Shown in pieces: positions 55,701 through 64,000 of a stretch of DNA of 64,000 nucleotides. Position numbers and translations under genes: made by a program. The stretch's first letter is position 1, and each line of letters starts with the position of its first letter. Location: assembly GCA_036227345.1 (NCBI GenBank), contig CP109468.1, positions 3,596,001 through 3,660,000 on the forward strand, in the 5' to 3' direction. The notes beneath the pieces are model-generated. The model was not told the origin of the DNA and did not search any database. It worked only from the letters and a program-made list of their open reading frames with translations. Source of the stretch: Streptomyces sp. NBC_01463 (lineage in GTDB: Bacteria; Actinomycetota; Actinomycetes; Streptomycetales; Streptomycetaceae).

Positions 55701-56220
55701 AGACACCCGGCGAGCGGACCAGCTGCGACACCACGACACGCTCGGTGCCGTTGATGACGAAGGTGCCCTTGTTGGTCATGAGCGGGAAATCGCCCATGAA
55801 GACCGTCTGGGACTTGATCTCGCCGGTCTCGTTGTTGGTGAACTCGGCCGTGACGAAGAGCGGGGCGGCGAACGTGAAGTCGCGCTCCTTGCACTCGTCG
55901 ATCGAGTTCTTGGGGGGCTCGAAGCGGTGGTCGCGGAACGTAAGCGACATCGACCCGGAGAAGTCCTCGATCGGTGAGATCTCCTCGAAGATCTCCTCCA
56001 GGCCGGACTTGGTGGGGACGTCTTGTCCACTGTCCAGAGCAGCCTCGACGCGAGCCTTCCAGGCGGCATTACCGAGGAGCCAGTCAAAGCTCTCGGTCTG
56101 CAGCGCGAGGAGGTTCGGAACCTCGAGGGGCTCCTTGATCTTTGCAAAAGAGATGCGCAGCGGGGCGGTGCTGGCACCGTTGTTCGTATTCGCGGTCGAG
56201 GCGTTGCGCGAGGCGGCCAA
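52735..56220 (-). CDS. rpoB: RNA polymerase beta subunit
   Basis: 1161 residues from a TTG start at 56220, preceded by GGAAGG about 8-13 nt upstream; the length agrees with known Streptomyces RpoB. The rifampicin region [20 protein letters not shown] is wild type, so resistance there is not expected. [20 protein letters not shown] and the C-terminal [20 protein letters not shown] are invariant. It has its own promoter 166-191 bp upstream. Confidence 0.99.
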   Translation of the reverse strand: MAASRNASTANTNNGASTAPLRISFAKIKEPLEVPNLLALQTESFDWLLGNAAWKARVEAALDSGQDVPTKSGLEEIFEEISPIEDFSGSMSLTFRDHRFEPPKNSIDECKERDFTFAAPLFVTAEFTNNETGEIKSQTVFMGDFPLMTNKGTFVINGTERVVVSQLVRSPGVYFDSSIDKTSDKDIFSAKIIPSRGAWLEMEIDKRDMVGVRIDRKRKQSVTVLLKALGWSTEQILEEFGEYESMRATLEKDHTQGQDDALLDIYRKLRPGEPPTREAAQTLLENLYFNPKRYDLAKVGRYKVNKKLGADEPLDAGVLTTDDVIATIKYLVKLHAGETETTGESGREIVVETDDIDHFGNRRLRNVGELIQNQVRTGLARMERVVRERMTTQDVEAITPQTLINIRPVVASIKEFFGTSQLSQFMDQNNPLSGLTHKRRLSALGPGGLSRERAGFEVRDVHPSHYGRMCPIETPEGPNIGLIGSLASYGRVNAFGFIETPYRKVVDGQVTDEVDYVTADEEDRYVIAQANATLSDELRFTEPRVLVRRRGGEVDYVPGTEVDYMDVSPRQMVSVATAMIPFLEHDDANRALMGANMMRQAVPLIKSEAPLVGTGMEYRCATDAGDVLKAEKDGVVQEVSADYITVTNDDGTYTTYRIAKFMRSNQGTSVNQKVVVSEGDRVIEGQVLADGPATENGEMALGKNLLVAFMPWEGHNYEDAIILSQRLVQDDVLSSIHIEEHEVDARDTKLGPEEITRDIPNVSEEVLADLDERGIIRIGAEVVAGDILVGKVTPKGETELTPEERLLRAIFGEKAREVRDTSLKVPHGEIGKVIGVRVFDREEGDELPPGVNQLVRVYVAQKRKITDGDKLAGRHGNKGVISKILPIEDMPFLEDGTPVDIILNPLGVPSRMNPGQVLEIHLGWLASRGWDVSGLGDEWAKRLQFIGADQVAPGTNVATPVFDGAREDEITGLFQATIPNRDGDRLVQPSGKANLFDGRSGEPFPEPVSVGFMYILKLHHLVDDKLHARSTGPYSMITQQPLGGKAQFGGQRFGEMEVWALEAYGAAYALQELLTIKSDDVTGRVKVYEAIVKGENIPEPGIPESFKVLIKEMQSLCLNVEVLSSDGMSIEMRDTDEDVFRAAEELGIDLSRREPSSVEEV

Positions 56221-56381
56221 GAGGGGGTCCTTCCGAGGGCTCGGACTCACTACGCGCGTACCGGTCCCAAATTGGACAGGTGGACAGATATCCCAGGTGA
56301 GGGATGAGCGGTCCACGGTGCACAGGATGGGTATGCCCCTGGTGACGGGCAGGAGGCAGCTAACAGGCAGCGCAAAGGGTC

Positions 56382-56411
56382 AGTGTAGCCAAGCGGCACA
56401 CTGATGTCCAG
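56382..56411 (-). promoter_or_regulatory. rpoB promoter
   Basis: On the minus strand CTGGAC (56411-56406), an 18-bp spacer and TACACT (56387-56382). The -10 is a good TANNNT match. Start of transcription would be near 56375, giving a ~155-nt leader to the TTG. Confidence 0.6.
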
Positions 56412-56721
56412 TCGGGGTTCTCAGAGACCCACGTTGCTCTCAACAGCTGTTCTCAACACCTATGTCTAGCCCTGCGCGAGCTGCGCTCTTCTTTACTGCC
56501 CTCTTCGCCATCGATCCATGCCTCGGATCCGGATCGATGTGACGACGCGCCTTGAGAATTGCGCGCCTCGTGCGGTTCGTCAAGGCCCCCCAGCCGGGAC
56601 GGGCCCCGAGACTCGTGCCCCGCCGCCCCTCGCCACCGCCCGCGCCCCCCACGAGAGGCGCACGGCGAAGATCACCATACTCGTCAGCGCGGGAAGAGCA
56701 AGGCACCCGCCACGGGTACGC

Positions 56722-56757
56722 CGAAAGGCGACCACCCATACGGGTGATCGCCTTTCG
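56722..56757 (-). terminator. Terminator or attenuator after rplL
   Basis: A 16-bp stem (CGAAAGGCGACCACCC at 56722-56737 with 56742-56757, one wobble in the minus transcript) and a 4-nt loop. It lies 60 nt after the rplL stop. Partial readthrough into rpoB is possible, as in other bacteria. Confidence 0.85.
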
Positions 56758-56816
56758 CGATGTGACGTCCGTGCCTCGCGGCACGGGGGTCCAGACGAGT
56801 CAGAAGACTCGCAGGG

Positions 56817-57197
56817 TCACTTGACCTCGACGGAGGCGCCGGCGGCCTTGAGGGACTCGGCAGCCTTCTCGGCGGCCTCCTTGGCGACCTTCTCGACGAC
56901 GGGCTTCGGGGCGCCGTCGACGAGGTCCTTGGCCTCCTTCAGGCCGAGGGAGGTCAGCTCACGCACGACCTTGATGACCTGGATCTTCTTGTCACCGGCG
57001 GCGGTGAGGATGACGTCGAACTCGTCCTGCTCGGCAGCGGCCTCGGCCGGGGCAGCAGCGCCGACCGGAGCGGCGGCGACGGCCGCGGCGGCGGTGACGT
57101 CGAACTTCTCCTCGAAGGCCTTGACGAACTCGGAGAGCTCGATGAGGGTGAGCTCCTCGAACTGAGCGAGCAGGTCTTCCTGGCTGAGCTTCGCCAT
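56817..57197 (-). CDS. rplL: Ribosomal protein L7/L12
   Basis: 126 residues. The N-terminal dimer helix ([20 protein letters not shown]), an Ala-rich flexible hinge (about 35-55) and the factor-binding C-terminal domain ([20 protein letters not shown] ... [16 protein letters not shown]) are all present. Two dimers or more bind L10. It lies 83 nt after rplJ. Confidence 0.98.
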   Translation of the reverse strand: MAKLSQEDLLAQFEELTLIELSEFVKAFEEKFDVTAAAAVAAAPVGAAAPAEAAAEQDEFDVILTAAGDKKIQVIKVVRELTSLGLKEAKDLVDGAPKPVVEKVAKEAAEKAAESLKAAGASVEVK

Positions 57198-57280
57198 GAT
57201 GGCGTCCTTCCACTATTCGGCAGGTGCCGGATGTATATGTCGGCGGGCGTACGTGGAGCCCGCTGGACCGCTGAGCGAAA

Positions 57281-57838
57281 TTACTCGGCGGCCTCGGCGG
57301 GAGCCGGAGTACCGGCACCGCCCTGCTCTTCCCGCTTGGCACGAAGAGCTTCCGCGGTGCGGACGAACTTCGACGGCAGAGCCTGGAAGAGCTGCGCAGC
57401 CTGAGTCTGCTTGCCCTTCATGGCGCCGGCCAGCTTGGCGAGCAGAACCTCGCGGGACTCGAGGTCCGCGAGCTTCTTGATCTCATCGGCGGACAGCGCC
57501 TTACCGTCAAGGACACCGCCCTTGATGATGAGGTTGGGGTTGTCCTTGGCGAAGTCACGAAGACCCTTCGCCGACTCCACCGGGTCACCGGTGACGAAGG
57601 CAACCGCCGTCGGACCTGCGAACAGGTCGTCCAGCGTGTCGATCCCGGCCTCGTTGGCCGCAATCTTGGTCAGCGTGTTCTTCACCACGGCGTACTGGGC
57701 GTTCTCACCGAGCGAACGGCGCAGCTGCTTGAGCTGTGCCACGGTGAGACCCCGGTACTCGGTCAGCACGGCGGCGTTCGAGCTGCGGAACTGGTCCGCG
57801 AGCTCGGCTACCGCTGCAGCCTTGTCGGGCCTTGCCAT
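57281..57838 (-). CDS. rplJ: Ribosomal protein L10
   Basis: 185 residues. [20 protein letters not shown] and [20 protein letters not shown] identify L10, which carries L7/L12 at the stalk base. A Gly/Ala/Pro-rich C-terminal tail ends it. In bacteria L10 represses its own leader; here the leader is long and structured, with a hairpin abutting the Shine-Dalgarno. Confidence 0.97.
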   Translation of the reverse strand: MARPDKAAAVAELADQFRSSNAAVLTEYRGLTVAQLKQLRRSLGENAQYAVVKNTLTKIAANEAGIDTLDDLFAGPTAVAFVTGDPVESAKGLRDFAKDNPNLIIKGGVLDGKALSADEIKKLADLESREVLLAKLAGAMKGKQTQAAQLFQALPSKFVRTAEALRAKREEQGGAGTPAPAEAAE

Positions 57839-58047
57839 GAGCGTCGGCCTCCTTCCGGGTGATGAGGACCGCTCAAAAGAACCCGGAAAAGACGAAACGC
57901 CCCGGCGCAGGCGCCAGGGCGAAGCTCGACCGGAACGAGTCCGGGAGCTTTTCCACAGTCACCTGCGCAGGTCGTCCGTATCCAACGGATCCTTCGGTTG
58001 CCGTCACCCTTGCGGGTTCCGAGCAACGACCAGCGGTCTTTGGCTTC
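57839..58047 (-). ncRNA. Putative ribosomal protein L10 leader (autoregulatory 5'-UTR)
   Basis: About 209 nt of transcribed leader between the predicted start and the rplJ ATG. An 8-bp hairpin (57853-57860 with 57881-57888) directly abuts the GGAGG Shine-Dalgarno (57848-57852). Upstream, G+C-rich arms near 57900-57930 and the region 57940-58040 can fold further. L10-L12 binding to such a leader is the standard control of this operon; the exact kink-turn was not resolved. Confidence 0.6.
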
Positions 58048-58053
58048 TGCAGA

Positions 58054-58083
58054 AGAGTACGCGACCGGGGTCGCGCCGGGCAA
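58054..58083 (-). promoter_or_regulatory. rplJ-rplL promoter
   Basis: On the minus strand TTGCCC (58083-58078), an 18-bp spacer and TACTCT (58059-58054). It lies just after the stop codon of the upstream lipoprotein gene. Confidence 0.65.
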
Positions 58084-58114
58084 ATCCGTCCCGCTTCGGG
58101 TGCTCCGGAGAGGT

Positions 58115-59032
58115 TTAGGACGCGCCCGAGGCCGCACCCTGCTGCTGTTCCAGCAGTTCCTTGAAGCCGATGGTCTCGCCGGCCGGCGGCCGCTCGACCG
58201 AGACCTTGGTCCCGTAGTCGCTGTAGAACACCGTCGAGTTGAGCTCGCCGGTCTTCATCTGTCCGCGCTCGCTCTTCTTCACCAGGAGGTCGTTCCCGTC
58301 GACCCAGATGTCGACCTTCTCCGTGGTGATGCCCGCGTCGGTGAGCTGCTTCTTGAGGGCGGTGAGCTGGTCGGCGTCGAGCTTGGAGTTCTTGGCGGTC
58401 AGCTCGGCGACGTCGACGGTGCCGGAGTAGTGCGTGGTGGCGACACCGCGGACATCCTCCTGGCCGACCTTCTTCACGTCACCGGAGGCCAGCAGCGACT
58501 TCACTCCCTGGTCGGGAGTGGTGTTCTGCATCTGGTCCTTCATCGCGGCACCGGAGGCACCGCCGAGCTCGGCGAGGTCGTCGTAGGAGTAGCTGATCCA
58601 GCGCTTGCCGCCGGTCTGCTTGGCCATGGCCGGGCCCATGTCGGCGGCGTAGCCGTCCTTGAAGTAGCGGGCCTGCATGCTGCCGTCGCTGCCGAGCTTC
58701 TTCATGGAGTCGGCCATGGAGCCGCCCGTGTAGGTGATCTTCATGGCGCCGGTGACGCCGTCGGACCACTCCATGACCCCGCTCTGCTTCATGGACATGG
58801 TGCTGCCCATGACGGTGGTGCCCTCGATCTTCGCCGAGTTCGCCGTGCCGGTCTTCTTCTGTACGTCGAGCAGCGCCGCGATGGTGTCGGTCTTCACCAC
58901 CGAGGTGCCGCCGTTCCCGTCCTCGGTCTTCGGCCCGGCGGCGTCGTCCGATCCGCCGCAGGCCGCGACCGACGTCAGCGCCGCCGCCACAGCCACGGCC
59001 AGGCCCACGCGCCGTACGGTACTGGTCCTCAT
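58115..59032 (-). CDS. Lipoprotein, possibly LprG/LppX-like
   Basis: 305 residues. MRTSTVRRVGLAVAVAAALTS then VAACGG is a lipoprotein signal with Cys at about residue 25. The mature part alternates short beta-like and helical segments and includes VDIWVDGNDLLVKKSERGQ, a layout seen in actinobacterial lipoproteins related to LprG/LppX that carry lipids. That assignment is tentative. It lies between rplA and rplJ, a known position for a lipoprotein in Streptomyces. The start at 59032 gives a complete signal; longer frames do not. Confidence 0.78.
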   Translation of the reverse strand: MRTSTVRRVGLAVAVAAALTSVAACGGSDDAAGPKTEDGNGGTSVVKTDTIAALLDVQKKTGTANSAKIEGTTVMGSTMSMKQSGVMEWSDGVTGAMKITYTGGSMADSMKKLGSDGSMQARYFKDGYAADMGPAMAKQTGGKRWISYSYDDLAELGGASGAAMKDQMQNTTPDQGVKSLLASGDVKKVGQEDVRGVATTHYSGTVDVAELTAKNSKLDADQLTALKKQLTDAGITTEKVDIWVDGNDLLVKKSERGQMKTGELNSTVFYSDYGTKVSVERPPAGETIGFKELLEQQQGAASGAS

Positions 59033-59116
59033 GTCCGTCTCCACCCCTCGATCGGCTCCCGGTACGCCCCGCACGCTAGCGCACGGCTCCGACAGCCACG
59101 GTTGCGTACATACGAG

Positions 59117-59153
59117 GACGGGCCCCGCACCTCGAAAGGTTGCGGGGCCCGTC
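59117..59153 (-). terminator. rplA terminator
   Basis: Arms GACGGGCCCCGCA (59117-59129) and its complement (59141-59153), with a further 3-bp inner stem and a CGAA loop. It ends 41 nt past the rplA stop. Confidence 0.88.
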
Positions 59154-59193
59154 AATGTCACACGTGACACGGCGGTCGTACGAGCACGGAGGC

Positions 59194-59916
59194 TCAGACG
59201 GCGGCCGGGTCCTCCTCGACGAGGAGGTTACGGGTGCGGTTGGAGTCCAGCGGGATGCCGGGGCCCATCGTGGTGGCCAGCGTGGCCTTCTTGATGTAGC
59301 GGCCCTTGGCGGCGGACGGCTTCAGACGGAGGATCTCCTCCAGCGCCGCTGCGTAGTTCTCCACCAGCTTGGTCTCGTCGAACGAGGTCTTGCCGATGAT
59401 GAAGTGCAGGTTCGAGTGCTTGTCGACGCGGAACTCGATCTTGCCGCCCTTGATGTCGTTGACAGCCTTCACGACGTCGGGGGTGACGGTGCCGGTCTTC
59501 GGGTTCGGCATCAGACCACGCGGACCGAGCACGCGGCCGAGGCGGCCGACCTTGCCCATGAGGTCCGGGGTCGCGACGACGGCGTCGAAGTCCAGACGGC
59601 CCTTCGCCACCTCGTCGATGAGCTCGTCGGCGCCGACGATGTCGGCGCCCGCGGCTTCCGCGGCCGCAGCACGGTCACCGGTCGCGAAGACCAGGACCCG
59701 GGCGGTCTTGCCGGTGCCGTGCGGGAGGTTCACGGTGCCACGGACCATCTGGTCGGCCTTGCGAGGGTCAACACCCAGGGCAAACGCGACCTCGACGGTG
59801 CTGTCGAACTTCGTGGAGGCGGTGTCCTTGGCGATACGGACGGCCTCGAGCGGGGCGTAGTTGCGCGCCCGGTCGATCTTGGCGTCCGCAGCGCGGAGGT
59901 TCTTGCTGCGCTTCAC
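59194..59916 (-). CDS. rplA: Ribosomal protein L1
   Basis: 240 residues. [23 protein letters not shown] and [15 protein letters not shown] are diagnostic. L1 forms the mobile stalk by the E site and in many bacteria represses the L11-L1 mRNA. It lies 79 nt after rplK. Confidence 0.98.
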   Translation of the reverse strand: MKRSKNLRAADAKIDRARNYAPLEAVRIAKDTASTKFDSTVEVAFALGVDPRKADQMVRGTVNLPHGTGKTARVLVFATGDRAAAAEAAGADIVGADELIDEVAKGRLDFDAVVATPDLMGKVGRLGRVLGPRGLMPNPKTGTVTPDVVKAVNDIKGGKIEFRVDKHSNLHFIIGKTSFDETKLVENYAAALEEILRLKPSAAKGRYIKKATLATTMGPGIPLDSNRTRNLLVEEDPAAV

Positions 59917-59995
59917 TTCTACTCCTGTGGTTTCAGAGTGTGGAGTCGTGGTGCGGACCAGCGCTTGGTCCTACCACTGAGGGGGTGGGGCTGAA

Positions 59996-60430
59996 TCAGC
60001 CTTCGACCGTGATGCCCATGGAACGGGCGGTGCCGGCGATGATCTTCGACGCGGCGTCGAGGTCATTGGCGTTCAGGTCGGGGAGCTTCGTCGTGGCGAT
60101 CTCGCGGACCTGGGCGGCCGTCAGCTTGGCAACCTTGGTCTTGTGCGGCTCGCCGGAGCCCTTGTCCACACCCGCGGCCTTGAGGATCAGCTTGGCGGCC
60201 GGCGGAGTCTTGGTGATGAAGGTGAAGGAACGGTCGTCGTAGACCGTGATCTCCACCGGCACGACCATGCCACGCTGCGACTCGGTCGCGGCGTTGTAGG
60301 CCTTGCAGAACTCCATGATGTTGACGCCGTGCTGGCCCAGTGCGGGGCCGACCGGCGGTGCCGGGTTGGCCGCACCGGCGTTGATCTGGAGCTTGATAAG
60401 CCCCGTGACCTTCTTCTTCTTGGGAGGCAT
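59996..60430 (-). CDS. rplK: Ribosomal protein L11
   Basis: 144 residues starting [16 protein letters not shown]. The N-terminal [14 protein letters not shown] contains the prolines whose change gives thiostrepton resistance and is intact. L11 with 23S rRNA forms the GTPase-associated centre. It heads the L11-L1 operon. Confidence 0.98.
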
Positions 60431-60499
60431 GTGCTCTCTCCGGGTCCTAGTGAGAGTTTTCGCCGTCATCCGGTCATCCGGATGCAGGCATACCGCACA

Positions 60500-60527
60500 A
60501 CGATAACGGGTATAGCTGCGCGACCAA
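60500..60527 (-). promoter_or_regulatory. rplK promoter
   Basis: On the minus strand TTGGTC (60527-60522), a 16-bp spacer and TATCGT (60505-60500). It lies directly after the nusG terminator and gives a ~60-nt leader with a CATCCGGT/CATCCGGA direct repeat. Confidence 0.55.
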
Positions 60528-60530
60528 AAA

Positions 60531-60575
60531 CCGAGCAGGTCAGACCGGCTTTGACAGCCGTTCTGACCTGCTCGG
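60531..60575 (-). terminator. nusG terminator
   Basis: A 20-bp stem with one mismatch (60531-60550 with 60556-60575) and a 5-nt loop; on the minus strand it is followed by TTTTTGG. One of the clearest terminators in the window. Confidence 0.93.
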
Positions 60576-60620
60576 TAGGCATGTGTCCAGAAGCTGGTGG
60601 GCGCCCGCTCGGGGCAGCCG

Positions 60621-61523
60621 CTAGTTCTTCTGGATCTGGTCGAAGCTGAGCTCGACCGGCGTCTCGCGGCCGAAGATCTCGACGAGGCCCTTGACCTTCT
60701 TCGAGTCGGCGTTGATCTCGTTGATCGTCGCCTGCAGCGTCGCGAACGGGCCGTCGGTGACGGTGACGGAGTCGCCGACCTCGAAGTCCAGCACCTGGAC
60801 CTCGACCTTGCGGGACGGAGCCGGCTTGCCCTCGGCCTCTGCGGCCTCGCGGGCGGCCTTCTCCTCGGCCTCCGGCGCGAGCATCTTGACGATCTCGTCC
60901 AGCGTCAGCGGGTACGGGTCGTAGGCGTTGCCCACGAAGCCGGTGACACCGGGAGTGTTGCGGACGACGCCCCAGGACTCGTTCGTCAGGTCCATGCGCA
61001 CCAGGACGTAACCCGGGAGCTTGTTCTGCCGGACGTTCTTGCGCTCGCCGTTCTTGATCTGGACGATTTCCTCCTCAGGCACCTCGGCCTGATAGATGAA
61101 CTCCTCCACGTTCAGCGAGACGGCGCGCTGCTCCAGGTTGGCCTTCACACGCTTCTCGTAACCGGCGTACGTGTGAATGACGTACCACTCGCCCGGGAGG
61201 CCGCGGAGCTCCTCGCGCAGGGCGGTGACGGCGTCGACGGGCTCGGCCGGCTCGGCCTCTTCCTCGTCGGTCTCGTCAGCGGCTTCGTCGGTCGCCTCGG
61301 CGTCCTCGTCGGAAGCCTCGTCCTCGGCGTCAGCGGCCTCGTCGGCGGCTTCCTCGGTGTGCACGGCGGCCTGCTCGGCGGGCTCGCCCGCGGCGGCGTC
61401 GGCAGCTTCAGCCTGGTCCGGCTCCACAGCGTCCGCCGCCTCGACGATGTCGAGCTCGTCCTCGGCGGACTCGAAGGCGCCCGCCGTCGGCTCGACGGCG
61501 TCGTTCAGGTTCGGGTCAGACAC
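60621..61523 (-). CDS. nusG: Transcription antitermination/termination factor NusG
   Basis: 300 residues, starting GTG 61523. Residues 1-~110 are a low-complexity acidic Ala/Glu/Asp extension that E. coli NusG (181 residues) lacks. The NGN domain ([20 protein letters not shown] ... [12 protein letters not shown]) follows. A charged Glu/Ala/Lys insertion separates it from the KOW domain ([20 protein letters not shown]). NusG binds RNA polymerase beta' and S10. It lies 73 nt after secE, across a short GGGCGCC hairpin (61569-61587). Confidence 0.97.
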   Translation of the reverse strand: MSDPNLNDAVEPTAGAFESAEDELDIVEAADAVEPDQAEAADAAAGEPAEQAAVHTEEAADEAADAEDEASDEDAEATDEAADETDEEEAEPAEPVDAVTALREELRGLPGEWYVIHTYAGYEKRVKANLEQRAVSLNVEEFIYQAEVPEEEIVQIKNGERKNVRQNKLPGYVLVRMDLTNESWGVVRNTPGVTGFVGNAYDPYPLTLDEIVKMLAPEAEEKAAREAAEAEGKPAPSRKVEVQVLDFEVGDSVTVTDGPFATLQATINEINADSKKVKGLVEIFGRETPVELSFDQIQKN

Positions 61524-61596
61524 GGTGGCTGCTTCTTCCTGGATACAAATGGGTGGAACATGCGAAAGGGGCGCCCATGAGGCGCCCTCCGCGGGA

Positions 61597-61884
61597 TCAG
61601 CCGAAGACGTACTTGATGACCCGCTGGAAACCGAAGTCAATCACGGTAACAAGACCAATCATGACGACCACGAACACGATCACCACGGAGGTGTATGTCG
61701 TCAGCTGGTTGCGAGTCGGCCAGACAACCTTGCGGAGCTCGGCGACGATCTGGCGGTAGAAGAGCGCGAGACGGCCCAGAGGGCCCTTCTTGCCGCGCTT
61801 GCCGCCCTTCCGGGTCTTCTTCTTCGACTCGGGGACTTCATCCTCGGCATCAGGCATGTCGATGGAGCCCACGGCGTCCGTCAC
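61597..61884 (-). CDS. secE: Preprotein translocase subunit SecE
   Basis: 95 residues with one membrane helix at the C-terminus ([20 protein letters not shown]), the minimal form typical of Gram-positives. [20 protein letters not shown] just before it is the invariant amphipathic helix. The GTG at 61884 has AGGTGAGA 5-12 nt upstream; an ATG 24 nt earlier is less likely. It clamps SecY. Confidence 0.95.
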   Translation of the reverse strand: MTDAVGSIDMPDAEDEVPESKKKTRKGGKRGKKGPLGRLALFYRQIVAELRKVVWPTRNQLTTYTSVVIVFVVVMIGLVTVIDFGFQRVIKYVFG

Positions 61885-61990
61885 GCTTCTCACCTGATTC
61901 CGGGTCATGGCCGTGCCGCGCCCGGTGGAGCCGCACGGCGGTGCATTGAAGTACGTACATGCGCACACATCCTGGCGAAGGAGTGTGTAG

Positions 61991-62063
61991 CAGGGCCGGA
62001 GGGACTTGAACCCCCAACCGCTGGTTTTGGAGACCAGTGCTCTACCAATTGAGCTACGACCCT
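61991..62063 (-). tRNA. tRNA-Trp (anticodon CCA)
   Basis: 73 nt on the minus strand. The acceptor pairs AGGGTCG with CGGCCCT (one G-U), the D arm has AGCTCAATTGGTAGAGC, the anticodon loop reads TCTCCAAAA, the T arm has GGTTCAAGTCC, and the discriminator is G as expected for Trp. The 3' CCA is not encoded. It directly precedes secE, the standard Streptomyces arrangement. Confidence 0.97.
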
Positions 62064-62077
62064 TTGTGGTTTCCACC

Positions 62078-62083
62078 AACCTA
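62078..62083 (-). promoter_or_regulatory. Candidate -10 element of tRNA-Trp
   Basis: TAGGTT on the minus strand ends 15 nt before the mature tRNA 5' end. The -35 region contains a CCCGGA-TGC-TCCGGG palindrome (62093-62107) but no good TTGACA match. Confidence 0.4.
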
Positions 62084-62206
62084 CCGCATGTTCCCGGATG
62101 CTCCGGGTGCAGGAACGGTGCGGCTGGTGAAGGCCAACGACAGGTGAGTGTACGTGCTCAGAGGCCCGGCGTCGAACAGATAGCTCCCGACCGTTCCTGC
62201 CCGATG

Positions 62207-62258
62207 CTGTCCGGTGGCGTTCCGATTGGCTGTCCGCATGCTGTCCGAGTGCTGTCCG
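62207..62258 (+). repeat. Phased heptamer direct repeats upstream of the aminotransferase gene
   Basis: CTGTCCG occurs at 62207-62213, 62230-62236, 62241-62247 and 62252-62258. The last three are exactly 11 bp apart, one helical turn, and the first is 23 bp away. It is 52 bp upstream of the start codon and just upstream of a possible -10 TACGGT (62288-62293). Confidence 0.7.
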
Positions 62259-62309
62259 GTCCATGAAACCCCTGTGCCGACGGGGAATACGGTCTGGGAG
62301 CATGGGGGC

Positions 62310-63536
62310 ATGAGCGCTGCTACTTCTCCCTCCGAGCGCCGGGTCTCCGCCCGCATCGGTGCCATCTCCGAGTCCGCCACCCTCGCCGTCGACGCCAAGG
62401 CCAAGGCCCTCAAGGCCGCCGGCCGTCCGGTGATCGGCTTCGGTGCCGGCGAGCCCGACTTCCCGACGCCCGGCTACATCGTCGACGCCGCGGTCGAGGC
62501 CTGCCGCAACCCGAAGTACCACCGCTACACCCCCGCGGGCGGGCTCCCCGAGCTCAAGGCCGCCATCGCAGAGAAGACGCTGCGCGACTCCGGCTACCAG
62601 GTCGACGCCTCCCAGATCCTGGTGACCAACGGCGGCAAGCAGGCCATCTACGAAGCCTTCGCCGCGATCCTCGACCCGGGCGACGAGGTCATCGTCCCGG
62701 CGCCGTACTGGACCACCTACCCCGAGTCGATCCGCCTGGCCGGCGGTGTCCCGGTGGAGGTCGTCGCCGACGAGACCACCGGGTACCGGGTCTCCGTGGA
62801 GCAGCTGGAGGCGGCCCGTACCGAGCGCACGAAGGTCGTCCTGTTCGTCTCCCCGTCGAACCCGACCGGTGCGGTCTACAGCGGGGCGGACGCCGAGGCG
62901 ATCGGCAAGTGGGCCGTCGAGCACGGCCTGTGGGTGCTGACCGACGAGATCTACGAGCACCTGGTCTACGGCGACGCGAAGTTCACCTCGCTGCCGGCGA
63001 TCGTGCCCGAGCTGCGCGACAAGTGCATCGTGGTCAACGGGGTCGCCAAGACGTACGCGATGACCGGCTGGCGCGTGGGGTGGATCGTCGGCCCCAAGGA
63101 CGTCGTGAAGGCCGCGACCAACCTGCAGTCGCACGCGACGTCCAACGTCTCCAACGTGGCGCAGATCGCCGCGCTGGCCGCCGTCTCCGGGAACCTGGAC
63201 GCGGTCGCCGAGATGCGCACCGCCTTCGACCGGCGCCGGCAGACCATCGTGCGGATGCTCAACGAGATCGACGGCGTGCTCTGCCCCGAGCCCGAGGGCG
63301 CGTTCTACGCGTACCCCTCGGTGAAGGAGCTGCTCGGCAAGGAGATCCGCGGCAAGCGTCCGGCCACCTCGGTCGAGCTGGCGGCGCTGATCCTGGACGA
63401 GGCCGAGGTCGCGGTCGTACCGGGCGAGGCCTTCGGTACGCCGGGCTACCTGCGCCTTTCCTACGCGCTGGGTGACGAGGACCTCGTCGAGGGCGTTTCG
63501 CGGCTCCAGAAGCTGCTGGGCGAGGCCAAGGCCTGA
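62310..63536 (+). CDS. aspC: Aspartate aminotransferase-type class I aminotransferase
   Basis: 408 residues. A PLP-dependent fold-type I enzyme: [14 protein letters not shown], the substrate-pocket [20 protein letters not shown], and the Lys of [14 protein letters not shown] that binds PLP. It closely resembles actinobacterial AspC enzymes that interconvert aspartate and oxaloacetate. ATG 62310 has a GGGGG just upstream. Phased direct repeats lie 52-103 bp before the start. A clear terminator follows. Confidence 0.93.
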   Translation: MSAATSPSERRVSARIGAISESATLAVDAKAKALKAAGRPVIGFGAGEPDFPTPGYIVDAAVEACRNPKYHRYTPAGGLPELKAAIAEKTLRDSGYQVDASQILVTNGGKQAIYEAFAAILDPGDEVIVPAPYWTTYPESIRLAGGVPVEVVADETTGYRVSVEQLEAARTERTKVVLFVSPSNPTGAVYSGADAEAIGKWAVEHGLWVLTDEIYEHLVYGDAKFTSLPAIVPELRDKCIVVNGVAKTYAMTGWRVGWIVGPKDVVKAATNLQSHATSNVSNVAQIAALAAVSGNLDAVAEMRTAFDRRRQTIVRMLNEIDGVLCPEPEGAFYAYPSVKELLGKEIRGKRPATSVELAALILDEAEVAVVPGEAFGTPGYLRLSYALGDEDLVEGVSRLQKLLGEAKA

Positions 63537-63554
63537 CGCCTCCCGCATGCGGTC

Positions 63555-63589
63555 AGCGACCCCCGGCTCCGGCCGGGGGTCGCTTTCTT
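63555..63589 (+). terminator. Terminator after aspC
   Basis: A 12-bp stem (AGCGACCCCCGG at 63555-63566 with 63573-63584) followed by TTTCTT. Confidence 0.9.
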
Positions 63590-63668
63590 GTTCGCTCCTT
63601 CGTTCGATGGGCAACTCGATGGGGAATCCGGCTACCGCGACACCCCGTCCGTGCGGCAAGATCTTTGA

Positions 63669-64000
63669 ATGGAGCGTGATGTACGGCTGTTGCCCAAGGC
63701 CCACCTGCACCTGCATTTCACCGGGTCGATGCGGCCCACGACGCTGCTCGAACTCGCCGACAAGTACGGCGTGCGGCTGCCGGAGGCGCTGACCGGCGGC
63801 GAGCCTCCCCAACTGCGCGCGACGGACGAGCGCGGCTGGTTCCGCTTCCAGCGGCTCTACGACATCGCCCGGTCCTGTCTGCGGTCGCCCGAGGACATCC
63901 AGCGGCTGGTGCGCGAGGCCGCCCAGGAGGACGTGGCGGACGGCTCGGGCTGGCTGGAGATCCAGGTCGACCCCACCTCGTACGCCCCCCTGCTCGGCGG
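63669..64000 (+). CDS. Adenosine deaminase family protein (5' part)
   Basis: The first 110 codons are inside the window. MERDVRLLPKAHLHLHFTGS contains the first metal-binding HxH, and LLELADKYGVRLPEAL follows as in adenosine deaminases of the Streptomyces type. HLHFTG departs slightly from the common HxHLDG. The rest of the zinc site lies beyond the edge, so substrate (adenosine or adenine) is not settled. Confidence 0.82.
   Translation, partial: MERDVRLLPKAHLHLHFTGSMRPTTLLELADKYGVRLPEALTGGEPPQLRATDERGWFRFQRLYDIARSCLRSPEDIQRLVREAAQEDVADGSGWLEIQVDPTSYAPLLG

Larger units (their letters stand above)
56221..56816. other. rplL-rpoB intergenic region
   Basis: 596 bp. From right to left it holds the rplL terminator (56722-56757), ~200 bp of unremarkable sequence, a 23-codon frame starting MAKRAVKKSAARAG (56440-56511, minus) that is not convincing as a gene, a GTTGAGA direct repeat (56435-56460), the rpoB promoter, and a ~155-nt rpoB leader. 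Confidence 0.65.

Noticed and set aside
53140..55977. Long open frame antisense to rpoB
   Set aside because: Same codon-bias artefact; rpoB is unambiguous on the other strand.
56440..56511. 23-codon frame as a real leader peptide gene of rpoB
   Set aside because: It lies upstream of the likely rpoB promoter, with only a weak ribosome-binding site; kept as a low-interest observation only.

Overview
The window is high-G+C actinobacterial DNA, almost certainly a Streptomyces chromosome core segment. The evidence is the very strong third-position G/C bias, the str, S10, spc and alpha ribosomal gene order, the 1161-residue RpoB starting at TTG, the NusG with a long acidic N-terminus, and a WhiJ-type regulator/DUF397/ATPase cassette.

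Layout. 1-13.4 kb is an accessory-flavoured stretch: the first codons of glmS (minus strand), a DHA2-type MFS exporter divergent from a double-module Lrp regulator, a small membrane protein, the WhiJ-like cassette, a winged-helix/zinc-ribbon protein, a VWA protein, argG behind a probable leaderless promoter with ARG-box-like half sites, a secreted protein, coaA, a DUF389 membrane protein and a large PH-like membrane protein. 13.4-16.0 kb (minus) holds glmM and the rplM-rpsI operon. 16.0-16.6 kb is non-coding and carries a ~300-bp nested palindrome. 16.6-21.1 kb holds an ABC-F ATPase and two uncharacterised proteins. 21.1-38.5 kb (minus) is the continuous S10-spc-alpha supercluster from rpsJ to truA, including secY, adk, map, infA and rpoA but no rpsD.

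38.9-43.8 kb is a short island between rpsJ and tuf. It holds a translationally coupled two-gene RNA-repair operon (RNA ligase-polynucleotide kinase; MJ1316-EEP nuclease-poly(A)-polymerase-like nucleotidyltransferase), a hemerythrin-like protein and a GNAT acetyltransferase. 43.9-48.3 kb (minus) is the str operon (rpsL-rpsG-fusA-tuf). 48.7-57.8 kb (minus) holds rplJ-rplL and rpoB-rpoC. 58.1-62.1 kb (minus) holds a lipoprotein, rplK-rplA, nusG, secE and tRNA-Trp. The right end (plus) has an aspartate aminotransferase gene and the start of an adenosine deaminase gene.

How it works together. Most of the window makes ribosomes, RNA polymerase, elongation factors and the Sec channel. Promoters with recognisable -35/-10 pairs precede rpsL, rpoB, rplJ, rplK and probably tuf and tRNA-Trp, and strong hairpin terminators separate the units. 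The RNA-repair pair is the most interesting non-housekeeping system. The rpsJ and rpsL leaders share a 28-nt near-identical element containing a hairpin, which suggests co-regulation of the two largest r-protein operons. All database or comparative statements are from general knowledge; no search was run.
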